64,000 bases of DNA from Intestinibacter bartlettii. Its GTDB lineage: Bacteria > Bacillota > Clostridia > Peptostreptococcales > Peptostreptococcaceae. The stretch is from NCBI GenBank assembly GCA_025148965.1, contig CP102273.1, positions 1,674,001 to 1,738,000 of the forward strand, given 5' to 3'. The notes under the pieces were generated by a model. The model worked only from the letters and a program-made list of their open reading frames with translations, did no database searches and was not told where the DNA came from. How positions within the stretch are numbered: the first letter of the stretch is position 1; every line of letters begins with the position of its first letter. The translations under genes and the position numbers were made by a program. This document shows positions 54,571-63,920 of the stretch, piece after piece.

Positions 54571-55095
54571 CTAAAACTTAACCGGTATTATTTCATCTTC
54601 GCTATAACGAGCTAATATGTATAGAAAATCCGATAATCTATTTATATATTTTAAAATAACTAAATTTATCTCATCTTGTTTTGATAAAGAAAGTATCCTT
54701 CTTTCGCATCTTCTACATATAGTTCTAGCAATATGTAAGTTTGCTGATGCTATAGATGTTCCTGGAACTATAAACTCATTTATTTTTTCTATTTTATCTG
54801 TATAATAATCTACTAATCTTTCAAGTTCTTCTACATCGTCTTCTTTTGTTATATTTTTAATTCGTTTGTAATTAGGTGATGATAGTTCAGCTCCTATATC
54901 AAATAATTTTACTTGGATTTTTCTTAAAGCTTCTTTATCAGAGTCTTCTTTTAAATAATGATAACAAAGACCTATATATGAGTTTAATTCATCAACTGTA
55001 CCATATGCTTCTACTCTTATATCGTCTTTTTCGATTTTTTTACCACCTATTAAAGATGTCATACCTTTATCACCGTTTTTAGTATAAACTTTCAT
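54571..55095 (-). CDS. PduO-type cob(I)alamin adenosyltransferase
   Basis: A 174-aa ATR of the PduO/MMAB type that makes adenosylcobalamin. The N-terminus VYTKNGDKGMTSLIGG binds ATP, DELNSYIG follows, and the helical R-rich part contains RTICRRCERRI. It is the only cobalamin-processing enzyme visible in the window outside the methanol island. It is monocistronic, about 7 kb from mtaB, so any link is through shared B12 use. Confidence 0.9.
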   Translation of the reverse strand: MKVYTKNGDKGMTSLIGGKKIEKDDIRVEAYGTVDELNSYIGLCYHYLKEDSDKEALRKIQVKLFDIGAELSSPNYKRIKNITKEDDVEELERLVDYYTDKIEKINEFIVPGTSIASANLHIARTICRRCERRILSLSKQDEINLVILKYINRLSDFLYILARYSEDEIIPVKF

Positions 55096-55136
55096 TTTTT
55101 AACCCCTTTCTTATAAAATAATAATTCTACTCTGCG

Positions 55137-56069
55137 CTACATATACTTATTTACAAATTTGTCTATTTGACTCCAGTATAAATCTGGATTTTCGTCCTCT
55201 GCATGTGCATGACTAGCTTCTTTTACAACTAATTTAGACTTTTCAGTATTACAAGCGTTATAAAGTTCATCTAACATATAAAAAGGTACAAATGTATCTT
55301 TATCGCCATGGATAAACATTATTGGTACTTTTGCTTTTTTTACAGAATCTATTGGTGAGGCTTCATTTAAAAAGTATCCTGCCTTTATTTTTACTGCTAT
55401 ATTAGCTATATTTAGTATAGGAAATGATGGCAAGTTAAATAATTTTTTTAATTGGAATTTAAATTGTTCTAATGCAGATGTGTAACCACAGTCTTCTATT
55501 ATTACTTTTACATTTGATGGAAGTTCCTCTAATGAAGAAGCTATCATTACAGTTGCTGCTCCCATAGATACTCCATGAATTAAAATTTCTGCATCACTAT
55601 ATTTTGAGTTTATGTATTTTATCCATTCAATAAGGTCCTTAGCATCATGATACCCCATACCTATATAATTACCCTTGCTCTTTCCATGACCTCTTAAATC
55701 GATTGCTAAAACGTTATATCCTATTTCATAGTAGTGTAATGCTTTTGTACTAAGGCTAAATGCATCTGTCATATATCCATGAACTGTTATAGCCCATTTA
55801 TTTGTATCTTTATTTAAAACTTGATACCCATGTAGTTTTAATCCATCAAATGAAGTTGTAAATACCTCTTCAAATTTTGAGTATTTTTCTAGCCATTCTT
55901 CTTCTTTTGAAAGCTCGTGGTGAGAAAGACCATCGTTGCTAAATATCATCTTTTTTGATGAGTTTGGATTTATAGCTAAATTATAAAAGAACTTTCCAGT
56001 AAATATACATGCTATAATAGCTACAATTGACAATGTTATAATGATTACCAAACAAATTTTTAATGTCAT
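55137..56069 (-). CDS. Membrane-anchored alpha/beta hydrolase
   Basis: A 310-aa hydrolase. An N-terminal helix (about 4-26) is followed by the fold's core: VHGYMTDAF oxyanion loop, DLRGHGKSKG, nucleophile Ser in IHGVSMGAATV, Asp in IHGDKDTFVP and His in EASHAHAEDE. It resembles YqkD-type hydrolases attached to the outside or inside of the membrane. The substrate is unknown. GGAAAAGGA lies before the ATG. Confidence 0.85.
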   Translation of the reverse strand: MTLKICLVIIITLSIVAIIACIFTGKFFYNLAINPNSSKKMIFSNDGLSHHELSKEEEWLEKYSKFEEVFTTSFDGLKLHGYQVLNKDTNKWAITVHGYMTDAFSLSTKALHYYEIGYNVLAIDLRGHGKSKGNYIGMGYHDAKDLIEWIKYINSKYSDAEILIHGVSMGAATVMIASSLEELPSNVKVIIEDCGYTSALEQFKFQLKKLFNLPSFPILNIANIAVKIKAGYFLNEASPIDSVKKAKVPIMFIHGDKDTFVPFYMLDELYNACNTEKSKLVVKEASHAHAEDENPDLYWSQIDKFVNKYM

Positions 56070-56387
56070 TTTAGTATTCCTTTTCCTTTCAATAATAATT
56101 TACTTATAATTAAATATATTTAAATTTTATCCATATTATTGATATTTTACAACTGTAACAAAAAAATAATTCTAAAGATTTCTGATATACATCATAGATC
56201 TTTAGAATTATTTTTAAGAATGGAGGATATTATGAATCTATATATAGTTAATTACTAAACCTACATTACCTATATTATTTTTCATACAGATAATGTAGAT
56301 TTTTCATCAAATAGTTTTTAATTCAACTTGGTATGCTTAAAAGAAGGTTGATTCTAGTTATTAATTTTTACTATTTTCTTCATTTCG
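56070..56387. other. Spacer between the hydrolase and the broken holin
   Basis: It contains a minus-strand terminator (56161-56215). On the plus strand there is GGAGGA followed by an eight-codon ORF (56232-56258, MNLYIVNY), too short to judge. Nothing else is recognisable. Confidence 0.45.
56161..56215 (-). terminator. Terminator downstream of the broken holin
   Basis: AATAATTCTAAAGAT pairs with 56198-56212 (15 bp), followed on the minus strand by a seven-T run. Confidence 0.75.
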
Positions 56388-56693
56388 TTATTCATCTTTA
56401 TTATCGTCTTTGTTATTTTCTTGATCTTTTTTGCTATGATTTAAATTTTTATATGTCTGGTGTGTGCCTATACTGGCCAGCCCACTCAAGGCTCCTGCTA
56501 CTACAATTTCTGCTGTCACTTATTTATTTATCCATATATTTAAACCTATTCCTATGCTTACCATAATCAAAGGAATATATTTATTTTCAATAAAATCTAA
56601 ACTAGTCTTTATAACATATCCTATACACATACAAAAAAGTATAATCAATGGAACCATGTATTGAGCACTTTCACCTAATTGACTCAAATCCAT
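56388..56693 (-). pseudogene. Phage holin gene with in-frame stop
   Basis: Starting at the ATG 56693 behind GGGGTGA, the frame gives MDLSQLGESAQYMVPLIILF, a second helix near IPLIMVSIGIGLNIWINK, then TAA (56520-56522). In the same frame the sequence continues VTAEIVVAGALSGLASIGTH and a charged tail ending KDDNKDE at 56388. The uninterrupted 101-codon product would match the holin superfamily V (Hol44-like) layout of two or three helices and a charged tail. The single TAA most likely kills the gene; a 57-residue truncated peptide could still be made. It is a prophage relic. Confidence 0.65.
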
Positions 56694-56847
56694 AAATATC
56701 ACCCCATTTAATATATTATATTCATACTTATGTGATATTGACTCTATTTTTCACTACTATTTGACAATATTTTTGTTAAAGTTTGACAAAATTAATTTTA
56801 AACTGTCATAATTAAGGTAAAAGAACATAATCTTAGGGGGTAAAAGT

Positions 56848-57162
56848 ATGTACAAAGAAAATTATGATTTTCCAGCAATAATTATAAATCATAGTAGCGA
56901 TGATTATGAAATAAGAATCTATGATTTTAAAGAAGTAACAGTATATGATGATAATTTAGATGATTGTTACTCTGCCATTCAGGAAGCTTTAGAGGGAGAA
57001 ATATATAAGTATATCTGTTTAAATAAAGAAATACCAAAAGCTACATCAATTGAAGAAATATCTTTAGATTATAATCAAACTTTATTTAATATAAAAATAA
57101 ATACAGAAGAAGCCATAAAAAAATCAAAAAGACTAGGAGTTATAGTTCCTAAAGAATTATAG
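56848..57162 (+). CDS. HicB-like protein without HicA partner
   Basis: A 104-aa protein. The first half (YDFPAIIINHSSDDYEIRIY, then DDNLDDCYSAIQEALEGEIY) fits the partial RNase-H fold of HicB antitoxins: a short strand pair, acidic turn and the helix where A-EAL is conserved. The C-terminal part ends KSKRLGVIVPKEL and no clear DNA-binding domain is seen. No HicA-like toxin gene lies on either side, so it is an orphan or has another role. ATG behind AGGGGG. Confidence 0.5.
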   Translation: MYKENYDFPAIIINHSSDDYEIRIYDFKEVTVYDDNLDDCYSAIQEALEGEIYKYICLNKEIPKATSIEEISLDYNQTLFNIKINTEEAIKKSKRLGVIVPKEL

Positions 57163-57173
57163 GTTAAAAAATA

Positions 57174-57208
57174 AAGGCTAGAAGTTAATATTTAAAACTT
57201 CTAGCCTT
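57174..57208. terminator. Terminator between the HicB-like and subtilisin genes
   Basis: AAGGCTAGAAGTT pairs with AACTTCTAGCCTT (13 bp); the genes converge. Confidence 0.87.
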
Positions 57209-57232
57209 ATTGTATTTCCAAACTAAAATTTT

Positions 57233-59308
57233 CTATTTAACAGTTCTTGTAATACTCTTAGTTGAATATCCTGATTTAGACATCTTTATAGTTATAACTG
57301 TTTTTTTCTTTTGTTTTGGAATAGTAAGTGTATACTTTCCAGATGAATTTACTGTAGTTGATTTACCTATTTGTTTTCCTTTTACATAAGCTCTGATAGT
57401 AGCTCCTTTAGCCCCTGTACCAGTTATCTTAGTTGTAGTCGAATAAATATTTGATTTTGCTGTTAAACTGCTTGAGAATTTCTTAAGCGCAGCTTTCGAT
57501 ACAATTTTTGTAGCTTGTTTTGAATAATATCCTGGTTTTAATGCTACTACTTTAACAGTAGTTCCTGAAGTTTGTTTAGCTATTTTTATTTTGTATTTTC
57601 CAGTTGATGTAGAAGCAATACCTCTTGCTATTACAGTTCCTTTTGAGTTATAAACTCTTATATCTGCACCTTTTGATGCAGTTCCAGTTATATAAGTATC
57701 CGATGATTTTAAAGTATCTATTGTAGGTCTCAGCATACTTGTTTTTAAATTATTTACAGCTTTAACAGCTTTTAGCGCATTTACCCTACCATAACCTGTA
57801 TATACATCTTTTCCTTTTTTGCCTATATCATCTGCACTAGAATATAAAGCAGATTTTATATCATCTACAGATGCATTTGGACATTTAGATTTCATTAATG
57901 CTACAATACCACTTACTATAGGTGCAGCCATAGATGTTCCACTTTCATATCTATATTTATTTCCTGGAACTGTACTGTATATATCTACACCATAAGCAGA
58001 AATATCTTTTTTAGTTCCATAATTTGAATCATAAGCTTTTTGATTGCTTTTATCTATATTTATTACAGATATGCAAGCTTCAAAATCTGATGGATAAGAT
58101 TTCATAGAACTACTTTCATTACCAGCGGCACAAATGGTTACTATACCTTTATCATAAGCTTCATTAATTGCTTTTTCTAATATAGAGTCATATTGTTTGT
58201 CAATATCATCATAATCATTATCATCTACAAGTCTTCCAAGACTCATATTTATTACTTTAGCACCTTTTTTAACAGCATAGTTATATCCTTTGATTATATC
58301 TGTTGTATAAGCTTCTGTATCAGAACCTTCTCCAAAGAACACATTTATAGCCATTAAATCTACCATATTATTTCCTATACCTGCAACTCCTATAGAGTTA
58401 TTAGTAGATGCAGCTATTATTCCAGATACATGTGTACCATGGTGCCAATGATCTCTTGTAAGTTCAGCGTAGTTATTTTCAGCATCTACACCTAAATATA
58501 GGTTGTCCTTTATATCTTTATGGTTTACATCAAGTCCAGTGTCTATTACAGCAACTTTTACTTTTGAAGTTTTAAAATCTTTTAAATAATCCCATGCATC
58601 GTATATTTTTAGTTTTTCTAAGTAATACTGTCTGCTTGAATATTTATCATTAGTACTTGTTGTATTACTTGTCTTTGATGATTGTGATTTATAAACAAAG
58701 TTAGGTTGTACAGATTCTATAAAGTAATTATCTTCATAATTTTCTAATGCCTTATCTATAGTATCGCTATTAGATATATCTATTACACCTATATCTCCAT
58801 TTTGTAATTCTTTTATTTCTCCATCTAAGTTATTAGCCACATCTTCTTTTAAATTTTTATCTATATTGCTTTTAAATTCAACTATAACTTGACCTGATTT
58901 ATAACCTAAATCACTATCGTCTTCACTTCTTTCTTCAGAAGCTTCTTTATAATCTTTTATTAGATTATTAGCTCTTGAATCGATAGTATTTTCAAAACTT
59001 GATATTTCATCTTTTTTATCTTCATCATAATAGTAGTTTAAAACTTCTTTTACTGCATATTCGAAATTGTCTTGGAGCTTATATTTATTAATTTGCTCAG
59101 CAGCATAATCACCAGCAACGTCATTTAAATCGAATTTTTCATCTAATTGTTTAGATACTTTTTCCTTTTGACTGTTTTCTGATTTGATTTTTTGTTCTTC
59201 TCTATTTATAGAAGTTGCTTCTTCGGCATAAGAATAAATTGGCGCCAAATTTGGTAAAACTAACGATAAAGATAAAAATAATGATAAACATTTTTTCCTC
59301 AATATCAT
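57233..59308 (-). CDS. Secreted subtilisin-like S8 serine protease with Ig-like repeats
   Basis: A 691-aa exported protease. Signal peptide with KKCLSLFLSLSLVLPNLAP and a cut near SYA-EE; propeptide about 30-235; S8 catalytic domain about 240-505 with Asp (VIDTGLDVN, near 255), His (HHGTHVSG, near 290) and Ser (GTSMAAP, near 456). The tail has two similar bacterial Ig-like (Big_6 type) repeats, about 535-610 and 615-691. It has no LPxTG or surface-layer anchor, so it is either released or held by the repeats. The ATG at 59308 is used since GGGGGG lies six bases upstream. Confidence 0.9.
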   Translation of the reverse strand: MILRKKCLSLFLSLSLVLPNLAPIYSYAEEATSINREEQKIKSENSQKEKVSKQLDEKFDLNDVAGDYAAEQINKYKLQDNFEYAVKEVLNYYYDEDKKDEISSFENTIDSRANNLIKDYKEASEERSEDDSDLGYKSGQVIVEFKSNIDKNLKEDVANNLDGEIKELQNGDIGVIDISNSDTIDKALENYEDNYFIESVQPNFVYKSQSSKTSNTTSTNDKYSSRQYYLEKLKIYDAWDYLKDFKTSKVKVAVIDTGLDVNHKDIKDNLYLGVDAENNYAELTRDHWHHGTHVSGIIAASTNNSIGVAGIGNNMVDLMAINVFFGEGSDTEAYTTDIIKGYNYAVKKGAKVINMSLGRLVDDNDYDDIDKQYDSILEKAINEAYDKGIVTICAAGNESSSMKSYPSDFEACISVINIDKSNQKAYDSNYGTKKDISAYGVDIYSTVPGNKYRYESGTSMAAPIVSGIVALMKSKCPNASVDDIKSALYSSADDIGKKGKDVYTGYGRVNALKAVKAVNNLKTSMLRPTIDTLKSSDTYITGTASKGADIRVYNSKGTVIARGIASTSTGKYKIKIAKQTSGTTVKVVALKPGYYSKQATKIVSKAALKKFSSSLTAKSNIYSTTTKITGTGAKGATIRAYVKGKQIGKSTTVNSSGKYTLTIPKQKKKTVITIKMSKSGYSTKSITRTVK

Positions 59309-59530
59309 AACCATCCCCCCATCATTATTAAATAATTATTTTAGTTTACATAAATAATTTATATTAAATTATATCACGAAAATAAAACAAATTTAATATA
59401 TTTTGATTTAGATTTATAAAAAATTTAATTTTATATTTATTTTTAAATAAAGAAGGATTTCTATTATTTAAATCGAATTGTATAATAATATGTTTTTTTA
59501 TAAAATACGAAATTGTGGTGATGAAAGACA

Positions 59531-60769
59531 ATGAAAGAAAAGTTTTTAGAAAAATTAAAAGAAGCACTAATTACATATTCTTTTTCTACTAAAATTCCCC
59601 TTGTTTTATTGGATGAAAATGGAGAAACTGTATATTCAGTTGGAAATGAGGAGCCTTTTTGTAAATTTTTTAAAGATTTTACAGGTGAAATGAATCCTTG
59701 TTCTCAAACTCATCTATATGCAGCTAAACAGTCAGAAAAATTAGGAGAAGCTTATACATTCTTCTGTCCTGCTGGTCTTATACACTACACAGTACCAGTT
59801 ATAAAGAAATGTATATTTAGAGGTTCTGTCTTGGCAGGCCCTATACTTATGGAGTTTTCTGACAAACTTATGATTTCTGAAATAATGCAGAAATTCAATA
59901 TCGATTTAAAATATTTAGGAATGGTAGAATCAAAAATTAGAAGTATTCAAGTTATAGATCCTACTAGAGTTAGATATTTAGGAAATTTATTATTTATCGT
60001 TGTTTTCAGCCTTTTAGACGATGAAAAAAAAGAATTAGAAAATAGAAAGTTAATAGCAGCTCATCAATCTGATTTAAATGAGAAAATACAAGACATAAAG
60101 GATAATGATAATGTAGAATTTTACTCATATGAGACAGAAAAAGAATTATTGCTTAAAGTAAGAAATGGAGATATAATCGGAGCAAAAAATATATTAAATG
60201 ATATGATAGGGCGTATTTTATTTGCATCAGGTGGCAATATAAACATAATTAAATCAAAGACATTAGAATTGTGTACATTATTATCTAGAGCATCAATTGA
60301 TGGCGGAGCCGACTCTAACACAATTATAGATTTAAACAGTAAATTTTTATATAAAATATCAAATATAAAAAATATCGAAGATTTATCTTATTGGGTTATA
60401 CATATGCTAGATAGTTTTACTCAAAATGTATTTAATTTTAATGAATCAAAAAATCCTGTACTTATTCAAAAATGTATATCTTATATAAATGAACATTATA
60501 ATGAAGACATTAACTTAGAAACAATAGCAAATATTGTCCATTTAAATCCTTCTTATTTCTCTAGTATATTTAAGAAGGAAGTTGGAGTTAGTTTTTCAAA
60601 CTATTTAAATAAAATCCGTATAGAACAAAGTAAGCTTCTGCTTAAAAATACTGATTCCTCAATAGTTGAAATAGCCCTAGAAGTTGGTTTTGAAGACCAA
60701 AGCTACTTCTCAAAAGTATTTAAAAACTTAACGAAGATGACTCCAAAACAATACAGACAAAATGGATAA
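59531..60769 (+). CDS. AraC-family regulator with PocR sensory domain
   Basis: A 412-aa regulator. Residues about 8-165 form a PocR ligand-binding domain, recognised from CKFFKDFTGEMNPCSQTH and FFCPAGLIHYTVPV; about 310-410 form the two AraC helix-turn-helices (INLETIANIVHLNPSYFSS and SSIVEIALEVGFEDQSYFSK, then FKNLTKMTPKQYR). PocR of Salmonella controls cobalamin synthesis and propanediol use. Related PocR/AraC proteins are found beside methyltransferase genes. It converges on the cobW-like gene and lies near mtaB, so control of the methanol genes is inferred. Start ATG after GGTGATGAAAG. Confidence 0.88.
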   Translation: MKEKFLEKLKEALITYSFSTKIPLVLLDENGETVYSVGNEEPFCKFFKDFTGEMNPCSQTHLYAAKQSEKLGEAYTFFCPAGLIHYTVPVIKKCIFRGSVLAGPILMEFSDKLMISEIMQKFNIDLKYLGMVESKIRSIQVIDPTRVRYLGNLLFIVVFSLLDDEKKELENRKLIAAHQSDLNEKIQDIKDNDNVEFYSYETEKELLLKVRNGDIIGAKNILNDMIGRILFASGGNINIIKSKTLELCTLLSRASIDGGADSNTIIDLNSKFLYKISNIKNIEDLSYWVIHMLDSFTQNVFNFNESKNPVLIQKCISYINEHYNEDINLETIANIVHLNPSYFSSIFKKEVGVSFSNYLNKIRIEQSKLLLKNTDSSIVEIALEVGFEDQSYFSKVFKNLTKMTPKQYRQNG

Positions 60770-60799
60770 AGAGTGTGATAAATTATCACACTCTTTTTT
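60768..60799 (+). terminator. Terminator after the PocR/AraC gene
   Basis: GAGTGTGATAA pairs with TTATCACACTC, followed by TTTTTT. Confidence 0.85.
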
Positions 60800-60806
60800 A
60801 AACATA

Positions 60807-61160
60807 AAATATGCAAACCATAGTGTTATCCTCACCACAGTTTGCATATTTAACACAATTAAAAAAATTAATCCTTTTGCATTTTTTAGAAAGATTAAAA
60901 TCTTTCTAGGGATTATTTATAAATCCAATCTCCTTAGATAAAAAGTTTACCAGGCTCCTTATCCAAATTATATTTATAAATAAACCTTTAACTATCAACT
61001 TTTTTGGCATATGTAAGTTTATAATATTCCCATCTGTTTATCAGATTTGACCTACTCATCCATATATATTTTTATGTTAAGTGAGGTTACCAAGCTCTAC
61101 CTAACTACATATGGATACTTCTAAATATATAAACTTTATATAGATATTAAAATCTATATA
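60807..61160 (-). ncRNA. Candidate orphan structured RNA
   Basis: Predicted from the sequence alone. A good promoter (61166-61194) is followed on the minus strand by about 350 nt without a coding frame. Hairpins in order: TATAGAT/ATCTATA; a stacked domain ATCCATAT/ATATGGAT enclosing GTTAGGT/ACTTAAC and GAG/CTC; ATCTG/CAGAT; TAGAAAGAT/ATCTTTCTA; and a final 12-bp AAATATGCAAAC hairpin at 60807-60851. The 14-nt box GAGCTTGGTAACCT (61084-61097) recurs as GAGCCTGGTAAACT (60944-60957). It does not match the cobalamin, c-di-GMP or T-box consensus I know. Both neighbours end towards it, so it is a separate unit. Known clostridial RNAs such as raiA, 6S or Clostridiales-1 have not been excluded. Confidence 0.5.
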
Positions 61161-61165
61161 CTTAT

Positions 61166-61194
61166 ATAATATTAGATTTATTACTATTTTTCAA
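61166..61194 (-). promoter_or_regulatory. Promoter of the candidate RNA
   Basis: TTGAAA (61189-61194) and TATTAT (61166-61171) on the minus strand, with an exact 17-bp spacer. Transcription would begin near 61159. Confidence 0.6.
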
Positions 61195-61308
61195 CAAAAA
61201 GTAATATTTTTTTAAATTTTTCATATTTTTAAGAAGATTACATCTTTCAGTTAAATTAAGTAATCTGATATATAATAAATTTTAACTTTTTTAAAAATAT
61301 TCTTTTTA

Positions 61309-62241
61309 TCAATTAAAAAGATTTAATATATTCTTTTTATTCAATTTATAGCCTATAATACAAATTGCTCCGATATCTTCTTTATAATAATTTTCTTCTT
61401 GTATTTCATTTTCAACATAATCAAATTTATACCAATTCTGTTCACTATTTTGTAAGATACCTTTTCCCCTAACAACTTTTCCGTAAGTATCTTCATCTTC
61501 AAAACACTTAAATATAAGTTCTATATTCTCATAATCAATTAACTTATGTGTTTTGAATTCTAATGTAGCAAAATGATATGGATTTCTAGTTTCTACAATT
61601 TCGTCTAGTTTGTTAAGCAACTTAAGCATATCATATTCTTGTATTTCATTTTCAATAGCGTTAACTAATTCTTGCCCACTTATATTATATATATCTTCAT
61701 TTATAATATTTACGTTTATATTTATATTTTTAATATAAGAATAAATATCCTCTATATGTTTTATAGAAGCTCCTATATTTTTACTCAAAACAATAGTCTT
61801 TGATACTGCTATTTGATCATCCACAAACACTTTAGAATAAGAAGATACGAAGTCAAAACGTTTAACATCTAAAACAGAAATAATATTATTAACTTCAAAT
61901 AAACCTTTAAATTTAAAGTCATTACACGCTCTTAATATTTCGCTTAGTTTTGCAACGCCGGTAGGCTCCACAATTATTCTATCTGGAGAAAATTTATTTA
62001 TTATATCCTCCATTGAATATAGGAAATCCCCAGACGAACTACAGCAGATACATCCTGCTGTTATTTCCTCAACTTCAACACCAGTATTTTTTAATATATC
62101 AGTATCAATTCCTACTTTTCCAAATTCATTTTCTAAAACAACTATCTTTTCGTCTTTATATCCTTCAGTTACAAGTTTTTTTATAAGAGTAGTTTTGCCC
62201 GCTCCCAAAAATCCTGATACTATATCTAATTTTATTTTCAT
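61309..62241 (-). CDS. CobW/G3E-family GTPase
   Basis: A 310-aa G3E GTPase, a metallochaperone family that includes CobW, HypB, UreG and zinc chaperones. P-loop GFLGAGKTT (10-18), ENEFG switch, the metal-binding C64-I-C66-C67 in GCICCSS, and VEPTG. The C-terminal CobW_C domain carries a modified end. The ATG at 62241 has AAGGGTGG upstream. It follows mtaB on the same strand after 223 bp and probably helps metal (zinc or cobalt) or corrinoid loading of the methanol system. That role is inferred from the neighbourhood only. Confidence 0.82.
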   Translation of the reverse strand: MKIKLDIVSGFLGAGKTTLIKKLVTEGYKDEKIVVLENEFGKVGIDTDILKNTGVEVEEITAGCICCSSSGDFLYSMEDIINKFSPDRIIVEPTGVAKLSEILRACNDFKFKGLFEVNNIISVLDVKRFDFVSSYSKVFVDDQIAVSKTIVLSKNIGASIKHIEDIYSYIKNININVNIINEDIYNISGQELVNAIENEIQEYDMLKLLNKLDEIVETRNPYHFATLEFKTHKLIDYENIELIFKCFEDEDTYGKVVRGKGILQNSEQNWYKFDYVENEIQEENYYKEDIGAICIIGYKLNKKNILNLFN

Positions 62242-62343
62242 AGCCATACCACCCTTACTAAAAATTTAACCACCCTAATAATAGCACAATATATTTAGTG
62301 CCTATAAATAAATCTTTTTTGTTATAAAATACATATATAGTGA

Positions 62344-62376
62344 AACTGTCTCAAATTTCTTTGAGACAGTTCCTTT
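62344..62376. terminator. Hairpin between mtaB and the CobW-type gene
   Basis: AACTGTCTCAAA pairs with TTTGAGACAGTT around TTTC. A T-run (CCTTTTT) lies only on the plus strand, where no gene ends; on the minus strand it may be a weak attenuator between mtaB and the GTPase gene. Confidence 0.5.
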
Positions 62377-62464
62377 TTGCAATTTAAATTTATAATTTAA
62401 TTCTATATACTTTCAAGATTATCAGTTTTACTTTTTAAATTTATTTTAATTAGACTTTCAAATT

Positions 62465-63841
62465 TTATAAACCATATTCAGATGGTATAAATTTATCCAT
62501 ATCTAATTCGTCTTGCATATCATCGTAGAATTCTAATTCATCGTCAGCTATATCATCAATTTGATTTCCTATGATATCTAACCATTTCTTTTCTCTTTCT
62601 TCTACATAAACTTCACCACTATTAACAGCTTCAGTTATCTTATCAAGAGCAAGCTGTGCACCCATCTTAGTCATTTGGAATGAATTTTCAGCTTTAACTA
62701 ATTCACTAGCTATATCATATACAACTTGTGGTTTTAATACGTAAGCTTGAGGATCAAGTGGAGCATCAGATTCAGCTAATAAATCTCTGAATTCTTTTCT
62801 AAATCCTTTCTTAGTAGCCGTATTCATAAGTCTTGTATCATATACTAATTGTTCTATAGATACAACTGGTGCCATTTCTGCTAATAGTTTAACTTGTTGA
62901 ACAGATTCATTAGACCATAAGTCTGTTACAGCAGCAGCTATATTACCTATTGGAGATAAGTGAGCACAAGCAGCTGATTTACCTTCACAAGATATTGGAG
63001 AACCTGTAATTGCTTTAAGATAAACACCTTCATAAGCACAGTCTTTAGATGGTCCTACAGCTCCTTCTTCGAAAGCAGCTAATGCTCTAGCTACTGTAGC
63101 AACTCTTACTACTGCTGCAAATACTTTAGGTATCATACCTCTTTCAGCAAGTACCATTGCAGTATTACCAAATCCACAAGCAGAGTCACCTGCTGGAAGT
63201 GATCCATTAGCTTTACAGATATCAGAAATGTTTTTCCATAAGAATTTCATATCTCTGCATCCACAAACACCAAGTGCAAATATAACTTGTTTAATATCAG
63301 CATTTACTAAAGCTTCGTCGTTTAATTCTTTACCACCAGTAGATTCAACTGAGATAAAATCAGCGCCAGCTTGTGAGCAACCAGCGAAGCTTTCTATCAT
63401 AGCTTCCCAATACTTACCACTTCTCATGATTGGAGGTCTATTCATTTCTCTTAAATCATTTGGAGTAGCTCTATAAGCAGATTTTAAACCATATTTAGCT
63501 TCATATTCTTTCATAGTATCAACTATGATCTTACTTACTTCAATACCCCATTTAGGGTTTTCAGTAAATTCAGGAAGAGTTTCATATTCGATAACTACTC
63601 CTGGAGCATATAATTCTCTAGCTCTATTTAATATACCATTAGTCATATCTTTATATATTTGATATGCATCTTTTATACTATCTTCATTAACTATCATTGA
63701 TGGTAATGTGAAGTTTAATTCTGGATAAACATCTCCACCACCTATTACTAATCCACTTTTAGTTGTTACTGGTTTTTTACAAGAACCATAAACAAAATCA
63801 TCAACTGAGTTGTATGCTAATTTATTAAATTTTATACTCAT
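62465..63841 (-). CDS. mtaB: Methanol:corrinoid methyltransferase MtaB
   Basis: A 458-aa zinc TIM-barrel enzyme that transfers the methyl group of methanol to the Co(I) of MtaC. Zinc ligands match the Methanosarcina enzyme: Glu166 (SVESTGG), Cys222 (SACGFG) and Cys268 (KDCAYEG). Length is normal. AAGGAGG lies eight bases before the ATG, and it follows the end of an MtaC gene by 79 bp, so mtaC-mtaB is an operon. In acetogens this opens methanol to the Wood-Ljungdahl pathway; the corrinoid:THF partner (MtaA or MtvA) is not in the window. Confidence 0.94.
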   Translation of the reverse strand: MSIKFNKLAYNSVDDFVYGSCKKPVTTKSGLVIGGGDVYPELNFTLPSMIVNEDSIKDAYQIYKDMTNGILNRARELYAPGVVIEYETLPEFTENPKWGIEVSKIIVDTMKEYEAKYGLKSAYRATPNDLREMNRPPIMRSGKYWEAMIESFAGCSQAGADFISVESTGGKELNDEALVNADIKQVIFALGVCGCRDMKFLWKNISDICKANGSLPAGDSACGFGNTAMVLAERGMIPKVFAAVVRVATVARALAAFEEGAVGPSKDCAYEGVYLKAITGSPISCEGKSAACAHLSPIGNIAAAVTDLWSNESVQQVKLLAEMAPVVSIEQLVYDTRLMNTATKKGFRKEFRDLLAESDAPLDPQAYVLKPQVVYDIASELVKAENSFQMTKMGAQLALDKITEAVNSGEVYVEEREKKWLDIIGNQIDDIADDELEFYDDMQDELDMDKFIPSEYGL

Positions 63842-63920
63842 AATACGTTCCTCCTTATATATTTGCGTATTTACACTCGTTACTAAATTTTAACTTGTTT
63901 CAGATTGAATTTTTACTGTA

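Noticed and set aside
60807-61160. Cobalamin or c-di-GMP riboswitch near the CobW/mtaB genes
   Set aside because: The B12 box and the GGTG and GCCACTG-type core are absent; the c-di-GMP CACGCACAGGGCAAACC core is absent; and the RNA lies downstream, not upstream, of the GTPase gene.
62344-62376. Strong terminator for mtaB
   Set aside because: The stem is perfect, but the T-run is on the plus strand while mtaB is on the minus strand, so it is kept only as a possible attenuator.
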